Origin: CAZADH01 sp964483805
GTDB lineage: Bacteria; Muiribacteriota; Ozemobacteria; Ozemobacterales; Ozemobacteraceae
Direction: 5' to 3'
DNA: 26,193 nucleotides
NCBI GenBank assembly: GCA_964483805.1
Contig: CAZADH010000053.1
Coordinates: 1-26,193 of the forward strand
Below, piece by piece: positions 13,944-21,821 of the stretch. The notes beneath the pieces were generated by a model. That model saw nothing but the letters and a program-made list of their open reading frames with translations. It had not been told where the DNA came from and did no database searches. The translations under genes were made by a program, and so were the position numbers. How positions within the stretch are numbered: position 1 is the first letter of the stretch; the number at the start of each line of letters is the position of its first letter.

Positions 13944-15638
13944 ATGGCGTGTCCGAGTTCTGAGTATCTGGTCGACGGCAAATACCGCTTCGTCGATCTC
14001 GTCGATATCGATGATCTGCGCCGGGTCTTCGCGCGTTTCACCGAGGCCACCGGGTTCACCATCGGTCTGCTCGACCACCCCGACCTGAATATTCTGATCA
14101 GTGCGGGCTGGCGCACGATCTGCACGCGGTATCACCGGGCCAACGCAACGGCCGCCGCCAACTGCCATTTGAGCAACCGCCGCCTGTTCGATCATCTCGA
14201 CGAGCCCAACAAGATCTGTCTCGAAGAATGCGCCAACGGCCTCGTCGATTGTGCGTTCCCGATCATCGTCAACGGCAAACACATCGCCAATCTGACCACC
14301 GGGCAGCTTCTGCTCGCCCCACCCGATCTCGAGTTGTTCCGCAAACAGGCCCGGGACTTCGGTTTCGACGAGGTCGGGTATCTGCGCGCGCTCGCCGAGG
14401 TTCCGGTCGTTCCCGAGCACACGCTCCGCGCGATAACCCTGTTTCTGGGCGACATGGCCCGCATCCTGTCGCAACTGGGTCTCGCACGGCTGTCGCTCGA
14501 GAACGAAAAAGCCCATCTCGAAGAAGAGGCCGCCCGACGGCGCAAGATTGCCGCCGAACTGCTCGAGAGCGAGCAGAAGTATCACCTGCTCATCGAAACC
14601 ACGCAGACCGGGTTCGTGATCCTCGATGACCGTGGACTCGTCCTCGACGCCAACCAGGAATACGTTCGGCTCACCGGCCGTGACTCGCTTGGCGAGATTC
14701 GCGGCCACCCGGTCACCGACTGGACGGCGCCCGAGGATCTCGAACGCAACGCTCTCGAAGTGAAGAAGTGCCTCGAGACGGGCTCGGTACGCAACCTCGA
14801 GATCCATTACATCGATCCTCAGGGCCGCAGGACGCCGATCGAGATCCACGCCTCGGTGCTCCCCACTCGAAATTCCAAACGAGTCGTCACCATCTGCCGT
14901 GACATCTCGACGCGCAAGCACGCAGATTCCGCGTTGCGCGAGAGCGAGAATCGGCTGCGCACGATCTTCGAGTTGTCACCCATTTCGATGGCCATCGTCG
15001 CCCTCGACGGGACCATCGAGTACATCAACCGCCGCGCCATCGAGACGTTCGGTTACCTGCCCAGCGACATTCCCACCATGGACCGTTGGTGGGTCCAGGC
15101 TTACCCCGACCCCGATTACCGACGAGAGGTCATCGAGACCTTCAACGGCCTGACCCTGCGGGCCATTGCCGAGCATCGCGACATCGAAGGCCGCGAATAC
15201 CGGGTCACCTGCAAGAATGGCGATGTGAAGACAATGTATATCTTCGGCGTTCCGGCGGCGCAGAAGGTCTTCGTCATGTTCGACGACATCACCGAGCGCA
15301 AGAAGGCCGAGGTGGCGTTGCGCGAAAGCGAGGAGCGCCACCGGGCCACACTGGCGTCAATGTCCGACCTCGTCTTCGGTCTCGACAAAGACAATCGGTT
15401 CGTCGATTACCATGCACCTGCGTCGTTGAGTCTCTACCGTCCAGCGTCCGAGTTTCTCGACCAACACATAGATGCGGTGCTGCCCCCCCGAGATTGCCGA
15501 GGCATTGGCCGCCGAAATCGAACTCGCGCGGCGCGGCGACGACCACCGGCGCATGGACTACGAAATGGACCTCGGCGGCAAGCGCACCCACTGGAGCGCC
15601 AACATCACAACCCGTCGAGACGCAAGCGGATCGTATGA
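13944..15638 (+). CDS. PocR-PAS hybrid histidine kinase, sensory part before frameshift
   Basis: This is the sensory half of one gene that continues in another frame to 16845. From the ATG at 13944 (GGGGGA about 10 bases upstream) the protein begins with a PocR domain (about 16-175: VDIDDLRRVFARFTEATGF, CHLSNRR, CLEECANGLVDCAFPI, LTTGQLLL). PocR is a small-molecule sensing domain related to PAS; its cysteines (Cys74, Cys92, Cys96, Cys103) are typical of the family. A short coiled coil (about 180-208) leads into PAS domains at 210-325, 330-452 and from 460. Meaningful sequence ends at Pro515, encoded at the C7 run 15483-15489; after it the frame turns into Arg-rich nonsense and stops at 15638. 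With one C fewer the third PAS domain would read through without a break. There is no membrane helix, so the sensor is cytoplasmic. Confidence 0.88.
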   Translation: MACPSSEYLVDGKYRFVDLVDIDDLRRVFARFTEATGFTIGLLDHPDLNILISAGWRTICTRYHRANATAAANCHLSNRRLFDHLDEPNKICLEECANGLVDCAFPIIVNGKHIANLTTGQLLLAPPDLELFRKQARDFGFDEVGYLRALAEVPVVPEHTLRAITLFLGDMARILSQLGLARLSLENEKAHLEEEAARRRKIAAELLESEQKYHLLIETTQTGFVILDDRGLVLDANQEYVRLTGRDSLGEIRGHPVTDWTAPEDLERNALEVKKCLETGSVRNLEIHYIDPQGRRTPIEIHASVLPTRNSKRVVTICRDISTRKHADSALRESENRLRTIFELSPISMAIVALDGTIEYINRRAIETFGYLPSDIPTMDRWWVQAYPDPDYRREVIETFNGLTLRAIAEHRDIEGREYRVTCKNGDVKTMYIFGVPAAQKVFVMFDDITERKKAEVALRESEERHRATLASMSDLVFGLDKDNRFVDYHAPASLSLYRPASEFLDQHIDAVLPPRDCRGIGRRNRTRAARRRPPAHGLRNGPRRQAHPLERQHHNPSRRKRIV

Positions 15639-16845
15639 CGGCGTGACGATCGTCACCCGTGACGTCACGCAACAGAAGGCCATGGAAGATCGGCTGCGCC
15701 AATCCGAGAAAATGGAGGCGATCGGCAAGCTTGCCGGTGGTATCGCCCACGATTTCAACAATCAACTGACCGGAGTGCTTGGCTACACCCATCTTCTGCT
15801 CGCCCGGCTCGAGGACCCGCAACTGCGAGAGTTTGCCGCCCACATCCGTGACGCAGCCCTGCGCTCGGCGGAACTGACCCGGCAACTGCTCGCGTTCGGA
15901 CGTAAAGGCAAAGTATTGACAACGGCGACCGACATCCACGGGATCATCGCCGGCGTCATCGAATTGCTGCGCCGAACCATCGACAAGCGCATCGAGATCT
16001 CGTCCCGCCTCGACGCCGCCACGGCCATCATCCTGGGCGATACGACGCAGTTGCAGGGCGCTCTGCTCAATCTCGGATTGAACGCTCGCGATGCCATGCC
16101 GCAAGGCGGCACGCTGCTCTTCGCCACCGGCATCACCCCCGTCGTCGAGCCGCAACCCGGCGAGGAAGCTGGGCCTGGGCCCCATCTGTTCGTGTCGGTG
16201 AGCGATACCGGCATCGGCATGACCGCAGAGACCCAGCGACGCCTGTTCGAGCCATTCTTCACCACCAAACCCAAAGGAAAGGGAACCGGCCTCGGTCTTG
16301 CCTCTGTGTACGGCACGGTGAAGGCTCACAGCGGTTTGATCCGCGTGATCAGCGAGCCGAATCGGGGCAGCACGTTCACCCTGTTTCTGCCGCTGCCGGC
16401 GGAACCGATCCAATTGCCGGCGGCGGAACCGCTCGCCGAGCCGCAGCATCAGGCGACCTCCGGTCGCATCCTGCTCGTCGATGACGAACCCACCGTCATT
16501 GGTGGTTGCCGCGCGATTCTGCACGCGCAGGGATACGAGGTCACCGCGTGTCTCGACCCGGTCGAAGCCCTCGAGCAATACAAACGATGCTGGCAGACCA
16601 TCGACCTCGTCATCCTCGACATGATCATGCCGCGACTGAGCGGCCGCGACCTGTTCACGGCCATGCGCCGCATCAACCCGCAGGCCCGCGTTCTCGTGTG
16701 CTCCGGCTACAGCCTCGACGGCGATGCCCAGACCGTTCTCGACGCCGGCGCCCTTGGCTTCATCGCCAAGCCGTTTGTCGTCGATGAACTGACGCGCCGC
16801 GTCAGCGAGGCCCTTGCCGAGGCAATTGCCGAAACACCCCGATAG
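15472..16845 (+). CDS. PocR-PAS hybrid histidine kinase, kinase and receiver part after frameshift
   Basis: Homologous sequence begins at PPEIAEALAAEIELARRGDD, the direct continuation of the third PAS domain from about 15490. Numbered from the ATG at 15472, the protein has a HisKA domain with phospho-acceptor His93 (GGIAHDFNNQLTGVLGY), a HATPase domain (LGLNARDAMPQGG, SDTGIGM, GKGTGLGLASVYG) and a C-terminal receiver. The receiver shows LLVDDEPTV, phospho-acceptor Asp in VILDMIMP and Lys in FIAKPFVV. The ATG lies inside the PAS coding sequence and is not a convincing natural start, so this half depends on the upstream frame. Its kinase core closely resembles that of the kinase at 1969-4872 (both HDFNNQL with a fused receiver), so the two are paralogues. 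The symporter gene follows after 45 bp. Confidence 0.88.
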   Translation: MRCCPPEIAEALAAEIELARRGDDHRRMDYEMDLGGKRTHWSANITTRRDASGSYDGVTIVTRDVTQQKAMEDRLRQSEKMEAIGKLAGGIAHDFNNQLTGVLGYTHLLLARLEDPQLREFAAHIRDAALRSAELTRQLLAFGRKGKVLTTATDIHGIIAGVIELLRRTIDKRIEISSRLDAATAIILGDTTQLQGALLNLGLNARDAMPQGGTLLFATGITPVVEPQPGEEAGPGPHLFVSVSDTGIGMTAETQRRLFEPFFTTKPKGKGTGLGLASVYGTVKAHSGLIRVISEPNRGSTFTLFLPLPAEPIQLPAAEPLAEPQHQATSGRILLVDDEPTVIGGCRAILHAQGYEVTACLDPVEALEQYKRCWQTIDLVILDMIMPRLSGRDLFTAMRRINPQARVLVCSGYSLDGDAQTVLDAGALGFIAKPFVVDELTRRVSEALAEAIAETPR

Positions 16846-16890
16846 TATTCGAGAGCCCGGCCGATTGGTTGAACCGATAAGGACACACAC

Positions 16891-18546
16891 ATGAACCTCT
16901 ACGTCGATATCGGCATCATTACGTTGTATTTCATCGTCGTCATCGGCGTCGGCCTCTACAAAGGCGGCGCCGCATCCATGGAAGGTTTCGCCATCGGCGA
17001 CCGGCAGATTCCGTGGTGGGCGGTGCTGGCCTCGATCCTCGCTGCCGAAATCAGCGCGGCGACTTTCCTGGGCGCGCCCGGCGAAGGGTATGCCCTGCAC
17101 AATTTCTCGTATGCCCAGTTGAGCGTCGGCACGGTGCTTGGCCGCATCGTCATCAGCTTCCTGTTCATCAAGGCGTATTACGACTTTCAGGTGGTCTCGA
17201 TCTACGAGTTTCTCGATATCCGTTTCGGCACCCGCTCCAAGAACGCCGCGTCGGCGATCTTCCTGCTGACCCGTGTTCTGGCCAGCGGCACGCGGCTCTA
17301 TGTGGCGGCGGTCATTCTCGTGCTCGGTTACGAACTGGCTACACAACAGAAGCCGTCGCCCGGCGAAGAACTCGCGATCTACGTCGGCGCGCTCGCGCTG
17401 ATCACGGTGCTCACCGCGATCTACACCACGGCAGGCGGCATCAAGGCCGTTGTCTGGACCGATGTCATCCAGGCGTCGGTGATGCTGGGCTCGATCGTGT
17501 TCTCGATCGGGTATCTGCTGCACGAGATCCCGGGCGGATGGTCGGGGGCGATGGCCAAGCTGTCGGGGCCGAACGACCTGATCTTCTTCAATTTCGAGAA
17601 GATCCCGTCAGGCAGCCTCTGGGAAGGCATCAAACACCTGTTCGAGGCTGAATACACGATCTGGTGCGCCCTCTTCGGCGCGACCTTCCTGACCATGGCC
17701 ACGCACGGCACCGACCAGGACATGGTGCAACGCATGCTGACCGCCCAGAACCACCAGCGCAGCCGCCTGGCCCTGGTGCTGTCGGGGCTGGCCGACCTGC
17801 CGATCGTGCTGGGCTTTCTGTCGATCGGCATTCTGCTCTACGTGTTCTACCAGTACCACCCCGACCCCAACCTCCCACCGCAAAACCCTCGCGTGTTCGC
17901 GTATTTCATTTTGCGCGAACTGCCGATGGGCATCCGCGGACTGCTCGTCGCCGGCCTGTTCGCCACGGCGATGGGCTCGCTCAGCACCGCGATCAACGCG
18001 CTGGCAACCAGTTTCACCCGCGACTTCTACCTGCCGTATATCAACCCCGCGGCCGACGACCCGCAGGTGGTGCGGGCCGCGCGCCGGGCGACGGTCGGTT
18101 TCTCGCTGCTGCTGATCATCGTCGGTTCGATCACCGCCGCGATCGTCATCGCCGAACCGAAATCCCGCGTCATCCCGATCGTGCTCGGGGTGTTCGGTTA
18201 CACCTACGGTTCGCTGCTCGGCGTCTTCCTCGTTGGCATGTGCACGCGCACGCGCGGCAGCGACACCGGCAATATGGTCGGCATGGTCTGCGGCTTCGCC
18301 GTGGTCCTGGTGCTGAGCGGCCTGCTTGACGATGTATTGCTGCTCACGATCGGGCGCCCCGGCCCCTGGAAGGGCATCCTGCCGGTCATCGATTTCATGT
18401 GGCGCATCTTCTTCGGCGCCGTCACCACGTTCGTCGTTGCGGCAGCGTGGCCGACCCCGCCCGAGCGCGTCGAGATCGCCCGCAAGCACGTCGAGAACCC
18501 GCCCAAGCGCCTGTTTTCCGAGGTGTCCGCCGAGGCGGCACCCTGA
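16891..18546 (+). CDS. sodium:solute symporter (SSS family)
   Basis: This 551-residue integral membrane protein uses the sodium gradient to import a small solute. About 13 hydrophobic helices are spread along its length, and the N-terminus (DIGIITLYFIVVIGVGLYKG, then FAIGDRQIPWWAVLASILAA) matches the start of SSS transporters. The stretch EISAATFLGAPGEGYA resembles the TM1-TM2 region that helps bind sodium and substrate. TAGGIKAVVWTDVIQA is the family signature in the middle, and GLLVAGLFATAMGSLSTAINALATSFTRDFY is the conserved TM8 region with the sodium-site Ser and Thr residues. AAGGA 7 bases before the ATG supports the start. The substrate cannot be read from the sequence; the family includes sugar, proline, acetate and nucleoside carriers. 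Its position just after the PocR kinase suggests that the kinase responds to the transported compound. Confidence 0.93.
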   Translation: MNLYVDIGIITLYFIVVIGVGLYKGGAASMEGFAIGDRQIPWWAVLASILAAEISAATFLGAPGEGYALHNFSYAQLSVGTVLGRIVISFLFIKAYYDFQVVSIYEFLDIRFGTRSKNAASAIFLLTRVLASGTRLYVAAVILVLGYELATQQKPSPGEELAIYVGALALITVLTAIYTTAGGIKAVVWTDVIQASVMLGSIVFSIGYLLHEIPGGWSGAMAKLSGPNDLIFFNFEKIPSGSLWEGIKHLFEAEYTIWCALFGATFLTMATHGTDQDMVQRMLTAQNHQRSRLALVLSGLADLPIVLGFLSIGILLYVFYQYHPDPNLPPQNPRVFAYFILRELPMGIRGLLVAGLFATAMGSLSTAINALATSFTRDFYLPYINPAADDPQVVRAARRATVGFSLLLIIVGSITAAIVIAEPKSRVIPIVLGVFGYTYGSLLGVFLVGMCTRTRGSDTGNMVGMVCGFAVVLVLSGLLDDVLLLTIGRPGPWKGILPVIDFMWRIFFGAVTTFVVAAAWPTPPERVEIARKHVENPPKRLFSEVSAEAAP

Positions 18547-18580
18547 CGCGGTCAACAGGAGTGCGACAAAGGAGACTCCC

Positions 18581-18844
18581 ATGTCGATCTTCAACGGTCA
18601 CCGCAACCGGTACACCCCCGAAGGCAAGGCTCATCGCGAGGCCGAGTCGGCGACGGCCTGGGGTTCATTCGGCATCGGGTTGATCGTCGACTGCTGCCGC
18701 GAACTGTTCCGCGGCAAGACCGACGACGAAGAGTGGAGCAGTTTCGTCTTTGCCAAACTCGGCCTGCTCGTGCTGATCGCCATCGGCGTGGGGGTGCTCG
18801 CGTTCGCCCTGTTTCTGCTCTACGTCAAGATCCGGTGGCACTGA
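18581..18844 (+). CDS. small membrane protein of unknown function
   Basis: An 87-residue protein with a hydrophilic N-terminal half (MSIFNGHRNRYTPEGKAHRE, then AESATAW), a mildly hydrophobic stretch (GSFGIGLIVDCCREL) and a single strong membrane helix at about 59-82 (FAKLGLLVLIAIGVGVLAFA). AAGGAG lies 6 bases before the ATG. It starts 34 bp after the symporter, so it is almost certainly in the same operon. A role as an accessory subunit of the transporter or a link to the kinase is possible, but I do not recognise the family. Confidence 0.78.
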   Translation: MSIFNGHRNRYTPEGKAHREAESATAWGSFGIGLIVDCCRELFRGKTDDEEWSSFVFAKLGLLVLIAIGVGVLAFALFLLYVKIRWH

Positions 18845-18925
18845 CCGGCAATTGCCGAGATCATCGCGCGGGTTCCGAGATCTGCCCCGGGAACACCATG
18901 GCTGCCGTTGACACCTTCCCACCCC

Positions 18926-19861
18926 TCAGCGGCGCGCTGGCAGGTTGATGCCGGGCACCGTGCGCGGGTCGATCCACCGACCGCCCTGCCGCATCCCCAT
19001 GTGGAGGTGCGGTCCCATGCAATGCTGCCCGGTGCTGTCGGAGCGCGCCACTTCCTGACCGATGGCCACGCGGTCGCCGACATGCACCGCCACACTCTGC
19101 AGATGACAGTACCACGATTCGTATCCGTTGTCGTAGCGGATCCGCACCGCCAAGCCACCACCCGGGTCATAGTTTACGCGGACCACGCGGCCGTCGCCCA
19201 TGGCGTTGAGCCGCGTCCCCGACGGCATCGTCAGGTCGATGCCGTTGTGTTGTGTAAATACACCGTCGCGATTGAGGTCCCGCGGGCCAAACTCCCAGCC
19301 GACACGGGCGGGCATGCGTTCGGCAGGCACCGCGCCGAACCGTCCCTCTCCGGGTGCCGGCGGGCTCGACATTGGCGCCACGTACCACGACTCGACCGCT
19401 GCCGCCACCGGCCGATGCACCGGCGCAAGCGGCGAAGAACCAGTGGCCGACGAACCCGTCTCGCCACCGGCCTCAGGCGCACGCGCCGGTTTCTGACCGC
19501 CAGTCCGCACGTAAGAACCGTGAACGAAAGCAACGCGACCCAACACCATGACCCGCAACCAGTCACCGACACGTTCGAGGATCGTCACTGCATCACCGCC
19601 ATGCAGGCGGCCGACGATCGGACCCCACGGACTGAGGCGGACATTGAGCCACGAGTGGACAGCGACGGTCCCGGTGGTCGGCGGGAGGCCAAGGCCGATT
19701 CCGGCCCCGGCCGACGCGACCAACGTCGAGGACGCGCCGGCGGCGGCAGACGGATTGGCAGCCCGGACAGCATCGTCCAATCCCTGCGCCCAAACCCGGG
19801 CCGCAATCACCAACACGACGATCACGATGCCAAGAATGCCAACGCGCCGGGCAATACTCAT
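18926..19861 (-). CDS. exported SH3b-M23 peptidoglycan endopeptidase
   Basis: This 311-residue protein has a signal peptide or N-terminal membrane anchor (MSIARRVGILGIVIVVLVIA, possible cleavage after AQ26) and a bacterial SH3 domain (about 63-118: AVHSWLNVRLSPWG, GDWLRVMVLGRVAFVHGSYV). A Pro- and Ser-rich linker follows, then an M23/LytM domain (about 185-305). The zinc and catalytic residues are present: His205 and Asp209 in HNGIDL, His253 in WYCHLQS, and His285 and His287 in GPHLHMG. The enzyme is therefore expected to be active against peptide cross-links in the cell wall. A GAGGAGG 7 bases before the ATG supports the start. RDLNRDGVF next to the catalytic motif resembles a calcium-binding loop. 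Its role could be cell-wall remodelling or attack on other cells; the sequence does not decide. Confidence 0.93.
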   Translation of the reverse strand: MSIARRVGILGIVIVVLVIAARVWAQGLDDAVRAANPSAAAGASSTLVASAGAGIGLGLPPTTGTVAVHSWLNVRLSPWGPIVGRLHGGDAVTILERVGDWLRVMVLGRVAFVHGSYVRTGGQKPARAPEAGGETGSSATGSSPLAPVHRPVAAAVESWYVAPMSSPPAPGEGRFGAVPAERMPARVGWEFGPRDLNRDGVFTQHNGIDLTMPSGTRLNAMGDGRVVRVNYDPGGGLAVRIRYDNGYESWYCHLQSVAVHVGDRVAIGQEVARSDSTGQHCMGPHLHMGMRQGGRWIDPRTVPGINLPARR

Positions 19862-19965
19862 GCTGAAACCTCCTCGATCGACACCATTCTAAACGAACCG
19901 TCCCCCGAATAGAAAACGATGTCGAGGCCCGGCGACAGGCCCGGGCGACTTCCGCCAGGTCGCCG
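19858..19965 (-). pseudogene. possible C-terminal fragment coupled to the M23 gene
   Basis: A minus-strand frame ends with GLDIVFYSGDGSFRMVSIEE and then VSA, followed by TGA at 19860-19858, which overlaps the ATG of the M23 gene (ATGA). The composition is protein-like and the third positions of the preceding codons are GC-rich, while sequence further upstream looks non-coding. It may be the tail of a gene once co-translated with the peptidase. I do not recognise it. Confidence 0.25.
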
Positions 19966-20018
19966 GCCCTGGAAAAATCGGAGGGTGAGGAAGGTCGATG
20001 GAAGTGATGTTTGGATGG

Positions 20019-20828
20019 TTATCGGTTCACGTAGACCGATTGAATGTGATTGGGGCACTCGAGCTCGATCGAGATGCCTTCCGTTATTCTGTCGCGGCTG
20101 GGATCACCTTGCGGCAGGGTCCAGTTCGTTGATTTGGTCCTGGTTTTCGAGGTGTGAACCTGGTAGGGAACTTCAGGGACCAGCGGGCATTTCGGGGCCA
20201 CGGCAAAAATTCGCTTCGACACAAGGGTTTCGAACGTTCTTTCCTCGAGGGCCAGGACTTTGTCCAGACTCTTTTCTACCGCCGTCTTCATCGTATCGAG
20301 GTTCTTCTGGCACTCTTCCCGGGTCGCCCTGATGGCGGGGTCTGCTTTCATTTTCTCCCAGGCAGTTTCGAGCTCGCCCAGCGTTTTGCCATGGCAAGGG
20401 CATTTCACGGCAGGGGCCCCGTTGAGGTCGACGAACACGTAGTCCTGCTGCGCGTCCAGTGGACAGCTCTTCTTCTTCTTGAGGTGCCCGTCGGCGAGCA
20501 GTTTCGCGACAGTCAAGGCGACAGCGGGTTTGCCTGCATTCGTTTTGCGAAAACGGTCTACGGCGAAGCCGATGGTGCGCATGTTGATAACGCAGTTTCC
20601 CGCGTCTGCACACATTCTGAAAGGATTCGCCGCCGGTTTTTCCTGGGTCTTCGCCGGGGGTGAAGCGGCTTCCGGAGCGGGAGTTGTCGGTGACGGAATC
20701 TTCGCCACAGGAGCTTTCGAAGAAGGAGAAGGAGTGGCCGGTGCAGGAGGATGACCACCGCATCCGGCCTGGAAGATCAGAAGGACCAGAGCCAAGACGC
20801 CGAAGGTTCTGTTCACTGTTGCATTCAC
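20019..20828 (-). CDS. lipoprotein with two pilin-like Cys modules
   Basis: This 269-residue protein starts at GTG 20828 (GAGG 9 bases upstream) and has a lipoprotein signal ending in the lipobox FQAGC, so Cys23 would be lipidated. A Pro- and Ala-rich spacer (25-68) follows. The rest appears to be two tandem copies of one module. The first (about 73-148) has CVINMRTIGFAVDRF, then LLADGHLKKKKSCPL, then a Tyr-rich strand and VKCPCHG. The second (about 170-265) has CQKNLDTMKTAVEKS, then LVSKRIFAVAPKCPL, and ends with ELECPNHI. The pattern (C..N..T...A......L....PKCP...Y....C) resembles the globular part of type II/IV pseudopilins without the pilin helix. It is probably displayed on the cell surface or in the periplasm. 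Base composition is less GC-rich than in the neighbouring genes. Confidence 0.75.
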   Translation of the reverse strand: MNATVNRTFGVLALVLLIFQAGCGGHPPAPATPSPSSKAPVAKIPSPTTPAPEAASPPAKTQEKPAANPFRMCADAGNCVINMRTIGFAVDRFRKTNAGKPAVALTVAKLLADGHLKKKKSCPLDAQQDYVFVDLNGAPAVKCPCHGKTLGELETAWEKMKADPAIRATREECQKNLDTMKTAVEKSLDKVLALEERTFETLVSKRIFAVAPKCPLVPEVPYQVHTSKTRTKSTNWTLPQGDPSRDRITEGISIELECPNHIQSVYVNR

Positions 20829-20923
20829 GTCTGCTTGCCTCGCTGGAGGGTTTTCACCGGCAAAGATACAGGAAAATATCGGTGATCACCAGATCCCTCG
20901 AGGCAGATGGAAGCAGCGGAGTG

Positions 20924-20966
20924 TCGGGGACGCATACCTGTATTCAATTGAAGTATGCGTCCCCGA
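20924..20966. repeat. REP-like palindrome, copy 1
   Basis: Two perfect 14-base arms, TCGGGGACGCATAC (20924-20937) and GTATGCGTCCCCGA (20953-20966), flank a 15-base AT-rich loop. It lies between the lipoprotein and M16 genes, which are transcribed away from each other, about 60 bp before the M16 start. Confidence 0.9.
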
Positions 20967-21026
20967 ACTGCGCTACAATGTCATCTGTTCCGGCCATCAG
21001 CGGTCGGCCACGGGAGGTGCAATACA

Positions 21027-21821
21027 ATGTCATTCATCGCGAGATGCCGTGTCGGTATCCTTGTCTTGGGTTTTCTCATCAGTTGCATGCTGGGCAGCAT
21101 CACGCCGGCGACCGCCGCGTCGGGATCGGCGATCCTGCCCGTCCCGCTGACGGTGACCACGCTCGACAACGGTCTGCGCGTCATCGTCGCGCCCTGCGAC
21201 TTCCCGGGCGTGGTCGCCGTGGCGACCGTCTTTCTGGCCGGGTCGCGCGACGAAATCGAGCCGGGCACGAGCGGATTTGCGCACTTCGTCGAGCATCTCA
21301 TGCTCCGTGGCACGACGCGATTCCCGAAGGCCGAGCGCGAGCGGATCCTGACCCTGCTCGGCGCCGAGACCAACGCGCGCACCCAGGAAGATTGCACGAT
21401 CTTTCACGTCGAGGGAAGCGCCACCGCACTCGATACGATTCTCGATATCGAGGCCGACCGCGTGCGGAATGCCAGCCTGTCCGAAGAGGTCCTGCGCACG
21501 GAAGCGAAGGTGATCCTCGGCGAGTTTCTCAAAGATGCCACCGCCCCGGAAACCGCCCTCGAGGAAAAGCTGTTGGGGACGGCGTTCTCCACCCACCCGT
21601 ATCGGCATCCGGTGATGGGCCTGCAGACCGACATCCGGGCGATGCCGGACCGGATCGAGGCCGTGCGCCGGTTCGTCGACCGTGGTTACGGACCCGGCAA
21701 CTGCATCCTCGTGGTCGTCGGTGACGTCGCGCAACGCCGCTCGCTACCGCTTTGCCATGCGCCTCAACACGCCGCTGGCGACGGCACTGGCCATTGCCAA
21801 GCACGTGGGCATCGGCGGTGA
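21027..21821 (+). pseudogene. M16 zinc protease, N-terminal part before deletion and frameshift
   Basis: From the ATG at 21027 (GGGAGG 9 bases upstream) the protein has a signal peptide (MSFIARCRVGILVLGFLISC, cleavage near TAA31) and a catalytic M16 domain. The inverted zinc motif is intact, His86-Phe-Val-Glu89-His90 in GFAHFVEHLMLRGT, with the downstream ligand in EAKVILGEF. The sequence then runs through THPYRHPVMG to NCILVVVGDV, and there family resemblance stops, near 21732. About 185 residues that normally follow in this family are absent, and the rest of the protein continues in another frame. The literal ORF runs on as unrelated sequence to 21821. The protein would have been a periplasmic or secreted processing peptidase with two M16 halves. 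Confidence 0.85.

Noticed and set aside
18846..18857. Perfect 12-base palindrome CGGCAATTGCCG after the small membrane protein gene
   Set aside because: Short, no T-run after it, and a similar string occurs inside the kinase coding sequence, so I cannot support a terminator or operator.
19926..19975. GC-rich inverted repeat (GGCGAC...GTCGCC) between the M23 and lipoprotein genes
   Set aside because: It could form a hairpin, but no T-tract follows on the transcribed minus strand, so a terminator call is not supported.
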